Assembly: GCF_036785885.1 (NCBI RefSeq)
Contig: NC_092312.1
Span: forward strand, 20,168,001-20,232,000
DNA length: 64,000 bases
Source: Coffea arabica
Taxonomy: Eukaryota; Streptophyta; Magnoliopsida; Gentianales; Rubiaceae
Direction: 5' to 3'
The position numbers and the translations under genes are program-made. Within the stretch, counting starts at the first letter, position 1. Each line of letters starts with the position of its first letter. Shown here piece after piece: positions 15,321-28,900 of the stretch. The notes beneath the pieces were generated by a model that was given only the letters and a program-made list of their open reading frames with translations, had not been told where the DNA came from and searched no databases.

Positions 15321-16908
15321 GATCTCCCACCCTATCAAGCCTCACGACAGAGGCAGTGGTTCAGAATTTAGTAGAAATTGTCCGGTGGCTTTTAGTTTCA
15401 GTTACTCCACGTCACTTATGATCTCTTCAAATGGTAAGGAATCAGTTGTGTACGGACAGGGGTTCGCAATTCAAAATGTTGCTGTTCTATAGTTCTGATT
15501 GCGTTACAAATAATTATCGAGCACTTCATCAATAGCAGTTGCACGTACTGTAAATAAATGTGAGAGGAAAAACATTAGTCTAGTCACTTGCCCCCCGCAT
15601 TGAATATAACTCAAAGAAATTCTACCGCATTTATGTATTTACTTTTTGTTTCTTTACAAATTGAATCAAGCAACATTGGCCAACTTGGTAAGCAATATAG
15701 CTAAGTCGGAGTTTTTTTTTTTTTTTTTTTTTTTGGGGTTTGATAATTTATTCTACACAAATTAAGAAAAAGGAAAATAGAATACAAGTACCATCATGTC
15801 TTATGGTAACACGGAACTTCGTGCTGTCCTTTTACGCATGAAGGTAAGTGAATTAAACGTCAATCAAATGATGTACATAAAAATTATTCTATCATGTTGG
15901 ATGTAGGTTTGTTTAGTCAACTGCAGAGAAGATGCCTAAAATTCATGGGGGAAAAAGTAAAAAAAAAAAAAAAAAAAAACTAACAAACACCAAAGATAAT
16001 AAATTGTAGATGCATACAATTTATGTACGCGCGTGTGTGTGTGTATATATATATAATATATGTGCAAATATGTCAAAAAGGTTTACTAGTTTAGGAAAAA
16101 TGATGAATAATGTGGATTCACGTAGCCATATGGTAATTTATAATTTTATATCATGCAAGTCAAGGTAGTTTGAAGACGAGTTTGATGATGAATAACATCA
16201 CACCTCAAGTGCGAGGAACTATATTAGTCTATTTTTTTTTCATGAAATTTGGAAAATTGCCCAAACCCTTGATAAGTATCCAATGCTCCACTAATGAATG
16301 TATTATGTATTTATTATAATTCTACATTCTCCTCTTCTTTATATATATATATATACATACATACATATATATATGTTTCCCATCTATTTCGACTTTTAAT
16401 TAATTATAGATTATGATTTTGAATTATCAATTTTTGTATTGTTCTCGAACAAAATCATCCTTTTAGTTTGTTTTTGGATTATTGACTCAAATTGCACGCA
16501 TGGGCTGTCGTAAATCCGGTAAACCTAACAAGGAGGATGGATGGAGATAGTTCCCAGATTGTCTCATTAAACAAAAGCCCAATTAGCACTAGTTAAATGG
16601 GCCTCTTAGGCGCTTGTGCATGCTCATAGCCCAGATTCTGTCCTTGGCCGCTGGCTGTTGGCGTTGGGCAGTCCCAACTGGCCTTTATTCTCGTCAACTG
16701 GCCACGTGGCACCACCCATTCACTTTCTACTGTTTCCCTCCACTTGCCTTTTTGCACTTTTTTTCGTCTTTATCAACTATACTCGTCAAATTCAAAAAGA
16801 AAGTGTTAAATTAATTATGAGAGGAGTACCAGCAGAAGCACCAGCACCAGCACCAGCAGAAATAATGGGAAAGAAACCCATTAAACCCGTTTACTTTGCT
16901 AGCTGCCA

Positions 16909-17063
16909 TTTTATAAGACGTTCTCCGAGTCACCGCCGTCTCTTCTGAATTTCTTCTTTCACTCATCCTCAGCGTCGCCGTCACCATTTCATCATCTCTA
17001 CCTCTTCAACCTCTGCTCCTATTTATGCTTGATTTTCTGGAGGGAGGAATTTATAGGTGAGGC
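16909..17063 (+). promoter_or_regulatory. Probable core promoter and leader of the MEKK1-type gene
   Basis: TTTTATAA at 16909-16916 is a TATA-like box about 150 bases before the ATG. A CT-rich leader follows (CGTCTCTTCTGAATTTCTTC and beyond). Just upstream, at 16829-16861, lies a short CACCAG/CAGCAC repeat. The TATA call is inferred from position and composition only. Confidence 0.35.
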
Positions 17064-20000
17064 ATGAATTATGCAGTGAAGCAGAAGAGAAGTATACGGA
17101 AGCTTGATCGGAGAAACGCGACCAAGAACATCGATTATGATGCGTCGGACTCGCCTTCGACGTCGTCTTCATTCGACGAGTCATCGACCCACCGGGGACG
17201 ATATCTGGACCCGCGCCAGCTGTCTGAGCGGACTAGCTTTAGAATTGAAGGAATTGAAGGCGAGTTTGATCTGATTTGTCGGTCGCTAGGGCTTTCTGGA
17301 CCTGACGATTTCTCGATTCCGGTCGCCGCTTGGGAAGCTAGGAAAGTTTCTTCTCCTTCGGCCCAAATTAGGAGTTCCAGGTTCCGTGATAATTTCGGTG
17401 ATAACGATCAGTTAGCCGAGAGTTTTTCTGCTACGGTCGTTCTTAGAGATCAGCTTAAGTGCGACAGCGACTGTGCCGAATTAGCTCAAATTGATGCTAT
17501 TGTTGGTAAAACAAGTGAAAAAGATGATTACGGAGATGGTAAATTGCTCTACTTGAAAGTCGCCGGAACGGATGGTTGTGGAGATGATAATTTGTGCAAT
17601 GAAGTTATTAGAGGTCTCAGGCCGCCTAAATTGGCTCCTCCGCCTGTTGTTTCAAGCAGGACTGTGGACAACACTAGTTCAACATGGGATTTATTCAGGG
17701 CTTTTGGTCCTCCGGATGATAGGGGTTTAAATGGCTCTAAGCAGAGTAAGGTGGAGAATGGGGTAGCGGATCAAAATTATGCTCAAGAGTTGGAGAGTAT
17801 GAGCAATCAGGCTATTGTTTCAGAATCTTGTTCGGATTCGTCAAATGATGAAAATGACACCGTTGATAATTCATTAAATTTGATGGCTGCATCTGTCTGT
17901 TGTGTTTCACCAAGTGCTACATATAGGCGCAGCATCAACTCTTGGCAAAAGGGAGAAATCCTTGGGAGTGGATCTTTTGGGACTGTCTATGAAGGCTACA
18001 CGGAGTAAGAGTTATTTATTATATTGATTATCTTGTGCATCTTAATGAGTTAGTGAAGCTAACAGCGCAAATGATTTTACGAGCTAAGAAAAATGTGAAT
18101 ATAGTTTGTTTAATATAGATAGAAGCTGGAATCATGATAGAGATCTTGGTTCTAATTACTTCCAACTGGAAATGGGAGAAAGCAGAATGCATTTGGTTGG
18201 GGCTTTGATCAAAAAAATTGGTAGGACTATATTTGCGCTAACCATCCTAACTTGTAAATAGATGCCTAAGGCCCTTTGTCCTTCAGCAATCTATTTTGCC
18301 AGTTTCTCGTCAGTTTTGTGTATTAAGTGTAAATTTCTCCAAAATAACACGATTGCTGGGTATCCCTGTTTGTCTAACTGAAAGAGTGCATGTCATCTAC
18401 TTTTCCATTTCTACCTGCTATCTTTGTTTCCTTTATTAATTTAAATAACCAGTGTCCATTTAATTCCTCTTCTAGAGGGGGAAAAAATTGTCTTTTGTTG
18501 AATCGAAGGAAGGATTAATTTATTTCTTATGTCATCTCTTATGATGTTCCCCATCTTGCAGTGATGGGTTATTTTTTGCTGTAAAGGAGGTTTCTTTACT
18601 TGATCAAGGAAGCCAAGGGAAGCAATGTATTTATCAACTTGAGCAGGTAGGTTAATGTAATTTTTTTCTGATCCTTTGGCAGATTTTTATTTAGTGTGAG
18701 TCAGATTTGTATGCTTCATATTGGATGACATTTTCTTTTACTGTCTTGTATAAATACTTGATTTTTTTTAACGCTTATATTTTCCATTTGTTGGTTCAGG
18801 AGATTTTGCTTTTGAGTCAATTCCAGCATGACAATATAGTCCAATATCTTGGCACTGAGAAGGTATACTTATGAGCATGTTAGTGGATTGTTATATTATC
18901 TTCTATACTACTTTCCAGGTTTGATGTGCAATGCCACTTGAATGGTAACTATATGGTTACAATTGAGTACTCATTTTAATCCCAGAGGTTGTATATGGAT
19001 GAGATATGCAGTTGCCATCACAGCTGCAATCTACTGAGTGAGAACATGATTTAAAGGGTTAAACTTTACTTGTAAATTAATACTGTAAATCTCTTTTTTA
19101 GTTGATGGTGGCAGACCCTATAAATCCAGTGTTAGTTCTCATTTAATTAAAAAGTTTTGAACTTTTGAGAAGTAGCTCGTGTTTGGACGTATTTGGTGAT
19201 AGAAAACTGAAAGATTTTGAAATGAGACCCTGTCACACTTGTTCATTGGGCCACATGATTTTTATGTAGCACGTGCAGATAATTACTTGTGGTTGTTATT
19301 CAGGGGGCCACTGGTTTGTATCTGACATTTTTGTATAAAGGGTTTCTTAAAAAATAAAACTATATTATCCTACTTTGGCTGGTTCCCTTTCAAGCTTTTA
19401 AGTTCATTATGGAGCGATCAATTGATCTGTTTCAAACCTTTCTATGCTTTACAGATTTAATCACCATGGCTTTTGTTCAGATTACATTGATATCATCAAT
19501 TCTTCATGGAACTTGGAGTTTTATGGTGTTTTTGTCAAGGATATACCTGTATGTAATTAGATGCAGAAACAAGGATTTGGCATTTGCACTGCTTTGGTTC
19601 GTTTTGAACATTATAATTGAGGCCCTTTAAGTTTGCTGACTTTTTTTTCTGGCAATAAATTGTAAAACATCTGGTGCGTAAAAAAAAGAATATAGCATCT
19701 GGCATAATCTTGAGATTTTTCTACTAGCGGAATTAAAGTAAAACACATGGAACTTTCTTGAGTTTCATCATATTTACAGATGTCTGACCAAACTTGTGTA
19801 AAATATATTGACGTTTTCTTACATGGTATAACTTCTAAAATATTTTTTCAAATATATAATGCAATGACCTCTCTCTATTTTAGGTACAACCCTTGAATGA
19901 ATAAGTTCAAAGAAGGTTAATATAATTTGAAGAGGCACGAAGTAGATAGTGTTTTTGTTGGATGTCTGACCAAACTTGTGTAAAATATATTGACGTTTTC

Positions 20001-23000
20001 TTACATGGTATGACTTCTGAAAATTTTTCAAATATCTAATGCAATGGCCTCCTCTCTCTATTTTAGATACAACCCTGAATTTTGATCTAAAATAAGTTCA
20101 AAGAAGATTAATATAATTTGACGAGACATGAAGTAGATAGTATTTTTGAAAAAAAATTATTGTTGTCTATAAGTAACTGTTTTATTAACATCTTTTTCTC
20201 ATACTAATTTGGCAGTATTTGGTTATTTTATGATGTTAGCTGAGGAGAAATTTTATATTTCCAGGATGATAGTAAACTATATATCTTCTTGGAGCTTGTA
20301 ACCAAAGGTTCACTTTTAAGTCTCTACCAAAAATATAATCTACGCGATTCCCAAGTCTCTGCGTACACAAGGCAGATCTTGAGTGGACTAAATTATCTTC
20401 ATCAGCGAAATGTGGTGCACAGGTAAGGAGATTGATTATCTTAATAACTGTATTTTCGTTTCTATTTCTTGTTGAATATGTAATTCTTTTTTTTTGTCAT
20501 AAAAATTGGTTTTCCTTTCCATGTTCCTTTAATTTTACTATTAATGGAAGTGCATAATGCAGTCAACTACCTTAGCATTGCTTGTAAAAGATGGACCATT
20601 GTTTATTCGTTATGCTGTTCATGATTTAGAACCTATTCTTAGAAATTTTAATGGGTTGTTGAGTTGATTATGTCCTAAAGTTACAAAAGGTTCTTCTTCT
20701 TTTTTTCTTTTTAACTCCACAGTTATTTGTAGAAGTCTGAACATAAATGAAACAAGAGGCTGTGTGAAGTATAAAAGGAAGATAGTATGATAAATACAAG
20801 CAATATTAGATAATACTTAGTTACTTTTGTTGTTGAATAGGTTCCAAGCAAATGATCAGATACTCTTTAAGGACTTGTCATAGAGTTTGACAAATTATCT
20901 TGCCAATGAGAAAAAAAGATTCAATATTTTGCACTTCCAGGTTTAAAATACTGTTCTCGATTCACTACTGCCGCCATAATGCTATATTATATGATTTTGC
21001 TATTAGTCTATTACCATATGACATAATAATGACGAAATTCTGAGCAAGTGATGAATTACTCTGAAGCAATTCTTGGAGTTTGAAGACTTATCTTCTTGTT
21101 GTAGCATGCCTTGAATTTTATGGTTATACATCTCCTGGAGTTAGGATCACTACTTCAACTAATTGTCACTCTGTTTTTGCATGAAGAAGCTTTAGTCTCT
21201 CAAAACTATAGTTATTTATCTGTCTTTATGACAGTCATTTGATCTGCAGTAAATTTGGAAACATTGTAATTAACCACCAAATAGGTTTTCCTGGGTCTCT
21301 TGTGAATGGCACGTTGAAATGGTTATCAGATTTCTAAGCAATGAAAAGAATTTTGAAGTCACTGGGGAAGTTATTAAATAGTAATTTGCTTTTTGGTATT
21401 CTTCTTGAGATAGAATCAGTAATGTGCAATGACACCATCAACCCTTTCATGTTGTGTGTTAAGGTATATATTTGTTAAACTGAAATTTGAAGTCTGCAAC
21501 TGAACGAAATAATCCTATAGCACCTTCCAGCACATGGTGTTAGTAGCTCTCCATCTCCATCAGTGCCAAGGTTACTTATCACTACATAACTCATCACTAA
21601 TAATAATTGGTTTTAAGCTTACACCGTAGTTGAAACATTGTTCTATGAAAAGTATATGACCTATTGATGTTCTTGGAAATACATTACAAATCTGGAATAT
21701 TTCATGTTTTGATGGTTAAATATATCAAATCTCACATCCAATTTTCTCAATCTGGAGTTTTGCATTGGATTTTAATGACTCTTTTTGAGTAGTATTCATA
21801 CATGATGAAGAGCAGGAAAAGAGTATAAGAATTATAGTAAGTTGATTGATCTTGGTGGGTTTTATGTGCACAACTTGAGGATCTTTAAATCATAATTGTC
21901 AAAACATAACTTTAAATCATTTTATTTGTAAGTCTAATGTTACTTTTTTCCTGTCTTCAGGGATATTAAATGTGCCAATATACTGGTTGATGTGAGCGGC
22001 TCTGTGAAAGTTGCAGATTTTGGGTTGGCAAAGGTTGGTATGCTTGAATTCCACTTCTTTTTCTTAAATTAAAATTAAAAGAAAGGAAAAGCATTTACCT
22101 TAGGATGCATCAATAATTTTGATGTTGTGTATCTCTGCAGGCAACCAAATTGAATGACATAAAATCTTGCAAGGGGACTCCATATTGGATGGCTCCAGAG
22201 GTTTCTCTGTGTTCTCTAATGACTATTTCTTAAGATCTTTAGTTAATTTTTTTTTTTTAGTTTGAAGCTCTACTGACCATTAAAATTTTACTGCATAGCT
22301 CCATAAACATATTCAATAGCATAATGATGCATTTTAAGTCTGTGAAACAGTATAAGATGAATACAGACATGGTAATTAGGTAGAAATTCAGAGATACAAT
22401 GAAATTACTAATGAAAGGCAATTGTGAATCGGTTCGGATGTTTACATATCGGTCTTCTGTTTCTCCAAATTCTATTCAGTTGTTTATGCTATTCATCTCA
22501 GCTGATATTTAAAACACATTTCTTGAAGGATTTGTTAGGGAACTGTGTAACAATGTTAGACCATTAAGATTTGAGTCTGACTGTTCACTGCCTAGACATA
22601 TGTCAGCAACAGATTGTTGAAGCTTTTTGGCAAACGTTGTTGCGTTCATTCAGTTTTGTGTTAAATGATGAACTCATAGGAATGTCCTACAATACCTTCT
22701 GTTATGGAAGGCTCTGCTCAACTTAAGCCACTTCTTAAGTCTATTACATGGAATTGTTTTATCGCTTTCCATGAAGACAGATTGTGGTACAAATTCATGT
22801 TTGTATGACTAAATTTATTTTGTTGTGCAGAAAATGCACTATAAGCATTTCTAAGAGCCTGAATCTTTATATCTATTATCAGGTTGTCAATCGAAAAAAT
22901 CACGGGTATGGACTTGCTGCTGATATATGGAGCCTTGGGTGCACAGTGTTAGAGATGTTAACTGGTCGAATTCCCTACTCACATCTAGAAGGGGTATGAG

Positions 23001-24030
23001 CAATATTTGTTCTTTGCTTTGATCGTTGAACGGTTGAATTGTGCTGGCTCTTATGCTTGTCAATTTGCAGCAAAATGTACAGACCCATCAAGAGTAATTT
23101 TTGAAGTTGATCATTATTATTCACTGCCAAAATGTGTAGTATGCATCACCTGTGTTTGTGAGATCATTTGGTTTTGAACTTGGTTGAAATGCATAGAAGT
23201 GGTGCAATAAGATCAATCAAGTCAATTTTATAACATGTTTTAATAATTGAATATTATCTAAGCACTAATTGCATTTTTTATGTAACAAACTAGACTAAAT
23301 TGAATTTCCTTCTTTCTGCATAATACTCTTAGCTTGGAAGTTGTTACTAAGAGATTTTCCAAGGGATGCCTTCTTTCAGTTTGAAGTATGATGACAAACC
23401 ACTGGAAATGCTGGATTTATGTTCTTGGTATTGTATCTGAGCTCGTAGTTTTCTGCAGCCATTTGCTTTTTCTCTGATGCTTTACTGCTTGATGCTTACA
23501 CCATGAAGTTTGTTTTTTAGAGTTTCAAAAGGTGGATTTCTGGGTAATTAGCTCTGAGACCTTTTCATTCAATTTTCCTGCAAATATCAAGTATAAATTT
23601 TGTTTAAATTAATTTGCTTTGATACTGGAGTATAGACATGTTTGAGTGCTTTAAATCTGTGATAGAGATGGTATGTGAACAACATAAAGTTTCATTCAAC
23701 TGCACAAAGGATGCATAAAATTTGTCATATCATTCCCTCTCCAAATTAAAAGTGTTGACCTCAAGCTTTCAGTCTTATCTGTCTTTTGACAGCATTATTC
23801 TTGTTGTTTCAAAACAGATGCAAGCATTGTTCAGAATTGGAAGGGGTGAACCTCCTCCCATACCTAATTCCTTATCAAGAGATGCTCAGGATTTTATCCT
23901 GGAATGCTTACAAGTCAATCCTGATGCCCGACCTACCGCTGCTCAACTTTTGAATCATCCATTTGTTAGAAAGCTACCATCAGCTTTCCCAAGCCCTGTA
24001 TCTCCACACTATTCTGGAACAAGGCCATGA
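17064..24030 (+). CDS. MEKK1: MAP kinase kinase kinase, MEKK1 type
   Basis: This cytoplasmic Ser/Thr kinase sits at the top of a MAPK cascade and phosphorylates MAPKKs in stress and immune signalling. Eight exons give 567 aa: 17064-18004, 18562-18646, 18800-18862, 20265-20422, 21961-22033, 22141-22200, 22883-22993 and 23818-24030. All introns are GT-AG and phases match. The first 290 residues are a Ser/Asp-rich regulatory region with an ERTSFRIEG segment. The kinase domain follows: GSGSFGTVYEG (from residue 301), Lys322 in FAVKEV, HRDIKCAN with catalytic Asp417, DFGLAK with Asp435, and GTPYWMAPE ending at residue 460. All catalytic motifs are intact. The SLLSLYQKYNLRDSQVSAYTRQ segment is the MEKK1-group form. 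Arabidopsis MEKK1 is 608 aa, so the length fits. MEKK2/3-type paralogues cannot be fully excluded. Intron 3 carries a tandem duplication. Confidence 0.93.
19779..20148. repeat. Tandem duplication of about 185 bp in MEKK1 intron 3
   Basis: Copy 1 runs 19779-19960 and copy 2 19961-20148. Both start GATGTCTGACCAAACTTGTG and both end with AGTAGATAGT(G/A)TTTTTG. They share most intervening bases, with small indels in AT-rich stretches. Copies are directly adjacent in the same orientation. Confidence 0.9.
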
Positions 24031-25989
24031 TCTCTTCGGAAGCTTAACTTGCTGAGGTATCAAGGTAAAGATTCTCATCTACTATGATGTATTTGGTAGT
24101 TATCTTCTAATATAGAATCATATAATCATTTTCATGTGAACCAAGTATGAAGGATCAAGTAGTCTAGCTTCCTATCTTAGGAGAGCCTGTGGATGCACCA
24201 CTTTTTATGATTCAATTGAATGTCTAGTACATGGGTGATACTTGCTTGAACATGTCACTGTAAACTTGTGGAGAATTTGTTAACAAAATCCTCAAACTCC
24301 TCCGATCTCATTGAACTTGATCCAGGAGAAGTAACTTTTTCGTTGTCTAAGTTCCTTTCTTTTTACTTGTAATTTCTTGAAGAACACTTTTTTTCTTCTC
24401 TAAAAATTGATATTGTCAAACCAATAATGCATATGGTCACTGCTCAAGTGGGGACTTGTTCTTTTTCCATCATTTCTCATTGTCGAGGCTGAAGTAGCTT
24501 TACCAGCCTGCTGAAATACCTAATTGTAATGTGCTACTTTAGAGATTAAATAACTTGGGTGCATTAAATGAAATTGTCAGACAAAAATATGAATTACACC
24601 CATTTGAAGTAGATCAAATATTCCAAGCTCAACCTTTTTTGATGCCCTTAAATATGGTAAGCATCCAACTTTCCCCCCTTTCTCTCTTCCTGAAACAAGA
24701 GTGTCATCGTTTTTTCCTCCAGCCTGCATCAAATCACAAGTTTGAAGCCATCAAATGGTAGCTATGCTTCAAGCTATTTGTCTATGAATATGTGAACTGA
24801 ATGCCTTTTTTCCCTTATCCTCTGACGGAGATGAATACTGCTCTATTTCGAAGAGATGGGATTCTTTGCGATACATTTAACTTTTCTTTAGCTTCCCTGT
24901 TCCTGCATGTACACACCACCCTTCTCATCATGGTTAACTTATTTTCTTTTAGTGTTTAAAAGGTGGTATTTGGCAGTTTGTTCCTTGATTTCCAAGAATA
25001 AGCGTGTGTGGAGTTTTTGCTTTACCAAAAACCCAAGAGTTTCTAGTCATCATTCTTTTCCATGAAATGGTCTTTTGTAGTCAACTTGACATGCATCTTG
25101 TACCCTGTACAGGCTAAAACAGTTAGTGAGCCAGGGTCCTCTCACCCGTCGTGGTGCCTGGCTACAAGATCTGGCAATGCTTGGAACATTATGTGAGAGG
25201 TGTCCATGAACCAGCAATTCGGTTTTTTTTGTCCAATCGTCAGTCATTGCAAGCCTAAACAGAGAGTATGCGAGAGAAAGCTACAGTTACAAAGTTGAAT
25301 TCTTTGGATCCAATGATTCATGCGCGATGCTTCATCGGCTTTCTTTGTAGGACTAACTGTAAATACACAGCGGTAGTCAAGTTGTTGGGTGTTGTACGCG
25401 TTCTCATCTTGTAAACGTGTAGATACGTCTGTGAGGTGTATAAAGCATCCCAACTGTTTGGATAGCAAATTGTTTACATAATTTTATTTAGTTATATCAT
25501 AAACACTTTTTTATCGCTTTTTTATTTTACATACATTGCATAAAAAAAATATTGCAGTATCTTTTTTTTCAAAAAAATTATCCTAAATAATCTTGTATCC
25601 GCACACATGTATCTCACTTACCCCGTGAAAGAAGCGTAATAGAAATAAGAACTGTTTTGCAATTTTTTGTCCTACAAAAAAGTGCCAGTTTCACTCGAAT
25701 GGTTGAAAGACGACAGCAACATAATCATTTTGTCCTTCCTTCATCAGTATCTAAATAAATAACAAAGGTTCATTCAGAATCTGCTCTAACACTTTCTAAA
25801 GTTGTCATCTGTGAAACACCAGGAGCAGATAATAAAGTCCCACATAATTTAACAATCATCAATTAACAAATTTACATCAGTGGCTAGCTTTACTATTTCA
25901 ATACTTGCTTGAGGAATAAAAAGAAGCTGTTTGTGGCTATTTGCGCCAACGGACTGATTGTTTGCTCTTCCAGTAGATATTGATGTTAT
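24031..25989. other. Convergent 3' regions of MEKK1 and NDC80
   Basis: This is about 2 kb between two genes that face each other. It should contain both 3' UTRs. AGGTAAAG at about 24064 just after the MEKK1 stop could be a donor for a 3'-UTR intron, but no acceptor can be assigned. A MITE lies at 25455-25605. No coding sequence is supported. Confidence 0.55.
25455..25605. mobile_element. MITE, ACTGTAGCAC family
   Basis: The ends TGTTTGGATA (25455-25464) and TATCCGCACA (25596-25605) form imperfect terminal inverted repeats. The interior carries the family core in reverse orientation (TACATTGCAT then poly(A), ATATTGCAGTA). It is AT-rich, about 151 bp, with no coding capacity. Confidence 0.65.
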
Positions 25990-28900
25990 TCATGAACCCC
26001 TTTCTGGATCTTTACAAGCCAATTTAGCTGACAAAGAAGCTTTGTGCATATCGGCTATGGCACCTACAGTTTCTAAAAGTTCATTTTTCATGTCCGCAAT
26101 TTTTGATGCCATGTATTCCTTATATTTTGAAACAGAATCAATCAACAAAAAAAGTTCCCGAGCACATAATTGAACTTCTTCATCAATTTGCACTGTTGTT
26201 TCCTGCAACTTCACCTTAGATGCCTAAAAGGATAAAACGCACGAGAGAAGAATGATATGTGAGATAAAAATACTGTAGCACTTTTTTTATGCAATGTATG
26301 TGAGATAAAGGAGTGGTTGAAAATGTGTTGATGATGCAAGCAAATAATTCACCATCCAAACAAACCCATATAAGTAGTATATCATCAAAATCATCAAACT
26401 AAAGTAAGCTCAGTCAACAAAAAATAGTATCAAATCATGAATGAAACCAAGCTCATTGGAACTCGTGTTGTCTGCCCAACACATTACCTACATACCTCTA
26501 ATAGTCATTGAAAAAATAGTACACTTGAAGCTAACCATTGAAGGTGTGAAGGGATGATACATACCTTGAGAAACTGTGTCGCTTCTTTTTCAACAATTTC
26601 CAGGTTATGAGTTTCTGCTTCAAGTTCCTCTACCATCTTTGAAGCTTCAGATGCACATCTTGAAGCGTACTCCTGTGTTTCTTTCCTTATTCTATCTATA
26701 TGAGCTTCAACCTGATAAATTTTAGAAAGATGAAAGACACAAAATCATTATTCTACAAGCAACCATAGAATAAGAGTAAATCTTGTATACCCTAACAATG
26801 TATACATGGTTAAATGAATGCCACATAAGTGAAATTTAGATTTAAAATTCAAATTCAACATATGTGGCATTCATCTAAGCATGACAGTGTATAGGAGACC
26901 AATCCATAGAATAATTGCTCAGTTCTTGATAGAATCCAAAAAAGAAAAAGAAAAAAGAGAGAGAGAGAGAGATGAGAAGAACAAGAATGAATGAATGAAT
27001 GTTGAAACCATCCAAAAATTTCCTGACCATGAGTAAGGTAGAAACCTGGAACACACTTGACAGTGATAGAAATGAATTCGTCTCTCAGCACAGAAAGTCT
27101 ATAATACACCTGCTGAAGTCATACTGCTTTCTGAAAATGCTTAAAACTCCTTTCCCTACTGACTTTTAGCCTGCTTGTGCATTTACAAATTTGCTTCTAG
27201 GCAACTGTACCGAGGTTTTTCTCAGTTTCAATATATATTGCAGGTGTTAAACTACTAGGAGTGATGAGATAAAAGAAATAAAAAGCGACCTGAGCTTACT
27301 GCCCAAATCTGTCGATTTATACCAAAACTACTAAGAAAGTCTCGTGATAGTAATCCATTACCCCGTGTCAACAAAAAGGTCATAACTCAACCAATACGCT
27401 CCGAGGGACATTCCGAAATAATTGGAACTCCTTCTACAAACCATTTTTGGCCTTCTGATTCACTACTTATTTGGCTTTAACAAATATGCATAATAAGGAT
27501 CATCAACCTACGTGTGAATTATAAGTATTTTTCCTCTTCGATTTATAAGAATAAGACAATAGAGTAGTAGTAATACTTCACTTAACACACAATCTACAGA
27601 ACTGCTCGTCTTTACCTCTTCTATTTCAGATTGACAAGTTGCAGCTTTATTCCTTTTAGCCTCTATTTTAGCTTCAACCTCAGCTGACTGTTGCTGAAGG
27701 CTTATCAACTCTTCTAATTTCTCCATGGAGCCTTTCTTTATGCTCTCCTCAAAAGAGGCAAGTGCAGGCTTGAGGGTTGACTTGTAATCCAACCCCAACA
27801 ACTTGACAGTTGTGGATCCTTCTGCATTCAGCTGATACTGACATTCAATTCCAAGCTTTAACCTAGCAAGCATACACATACACACCCCACCAAAGAATAA
27901 CAAAAACATATAAGTTGCTGCAGTAAAATGCTGGGCATAGTCTCATTTCTATTGATTACTTAACTCATGACTTCCATGTGACACCAATACCGGACAATAG
28001 CAATATATAAATCAACATCCATGCAGACATAAACTGAAGATTGATTGATACAATCCTGTTTCCATTAGGAAAATAAGAATGAGAATAGACAAAACCTTCG
28101 GATAGCTTGATTACACTCAATGATCTGCCCCTCAAGCTCCTGGAGTTTGTGCTCGATTTCGGAATTCAGACGCCAGCGCTTTTCCTCCCATCCATTCCTC
28201 AATATCTCAGCGTCTTTGATATCCTTCTCTACAGCCATCAACTCTTTCCTCATCCTCTCCGCATCTGAGGCATTAATCCCCTGCTCCTCAATTTTTCTCT
28301 TCAACTCCTCATTTTCCTCTTTAACCCTCTTGGTCTCCAAAACCTTAGCATTCAATTGATCCTCCTTCTCCTTCAAAACATTTTCCACGGTGACCATATG
28401 CCGATCCAAATGCTCAATCATGGCATGAAACTTCTTCACGTCCTCCTCCAACATGCTCTTCTCTTTCTCCAAGACCTCCCTCTGACTAGGCCCCGTCTTT
28501 AACGACTCCAATTTCTTAGCCGATTCACTCACATTCTCCTCCAAACCTTTCAAATCTTCCACCATTTCCTCCCTCCCACTGGTCAACTTCTTCACATATT
28601 CATCATCCAACGCTTCCACAGCCTCATCGTCCCCCTTTATAAACAACAAATAACTGTCGGTTGTATACCGGAGCATATCATTTGACTCGAAATTTGACCG
28701 AACACTTATTAGACTATCATCAAGTATATTAATCTGAACAAGCCAGTGAATTACGGCAAGTAAACTAGGCCAAGAGTGAGGCGTGCCGGGAGCACGTAGG
28801 GCAGATTTGTTCAGTTTGACAGGGCAATTTAAGGATTTCAAGACAATTTGGAGGTCGTCATCGATTTTCGAGGGGGCGAAGCCCATGCGAGAGAGGAGGA

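Larger units (their letters stand above)
13621..16908. other. Intergenic region with repeats and small retroposon insertions
   Basis: This is AT-rich DNA between divergent genes. It has long poly(A)/poly(T) tracts (about 14982-15002, 15301-15319, 15712-15734, 15960-15979). A 20-bp tandem duplication is present (ATATACTCGCAGCGTA at 14132-14147 and a one-mismatch copy at 14152-14167). An (ATT)n tract and a (GT)n(AT)n tract occur near 14640 and 16025. Two poly(A) insertions are listed separately. I see no gene. Confidence 0.6.
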
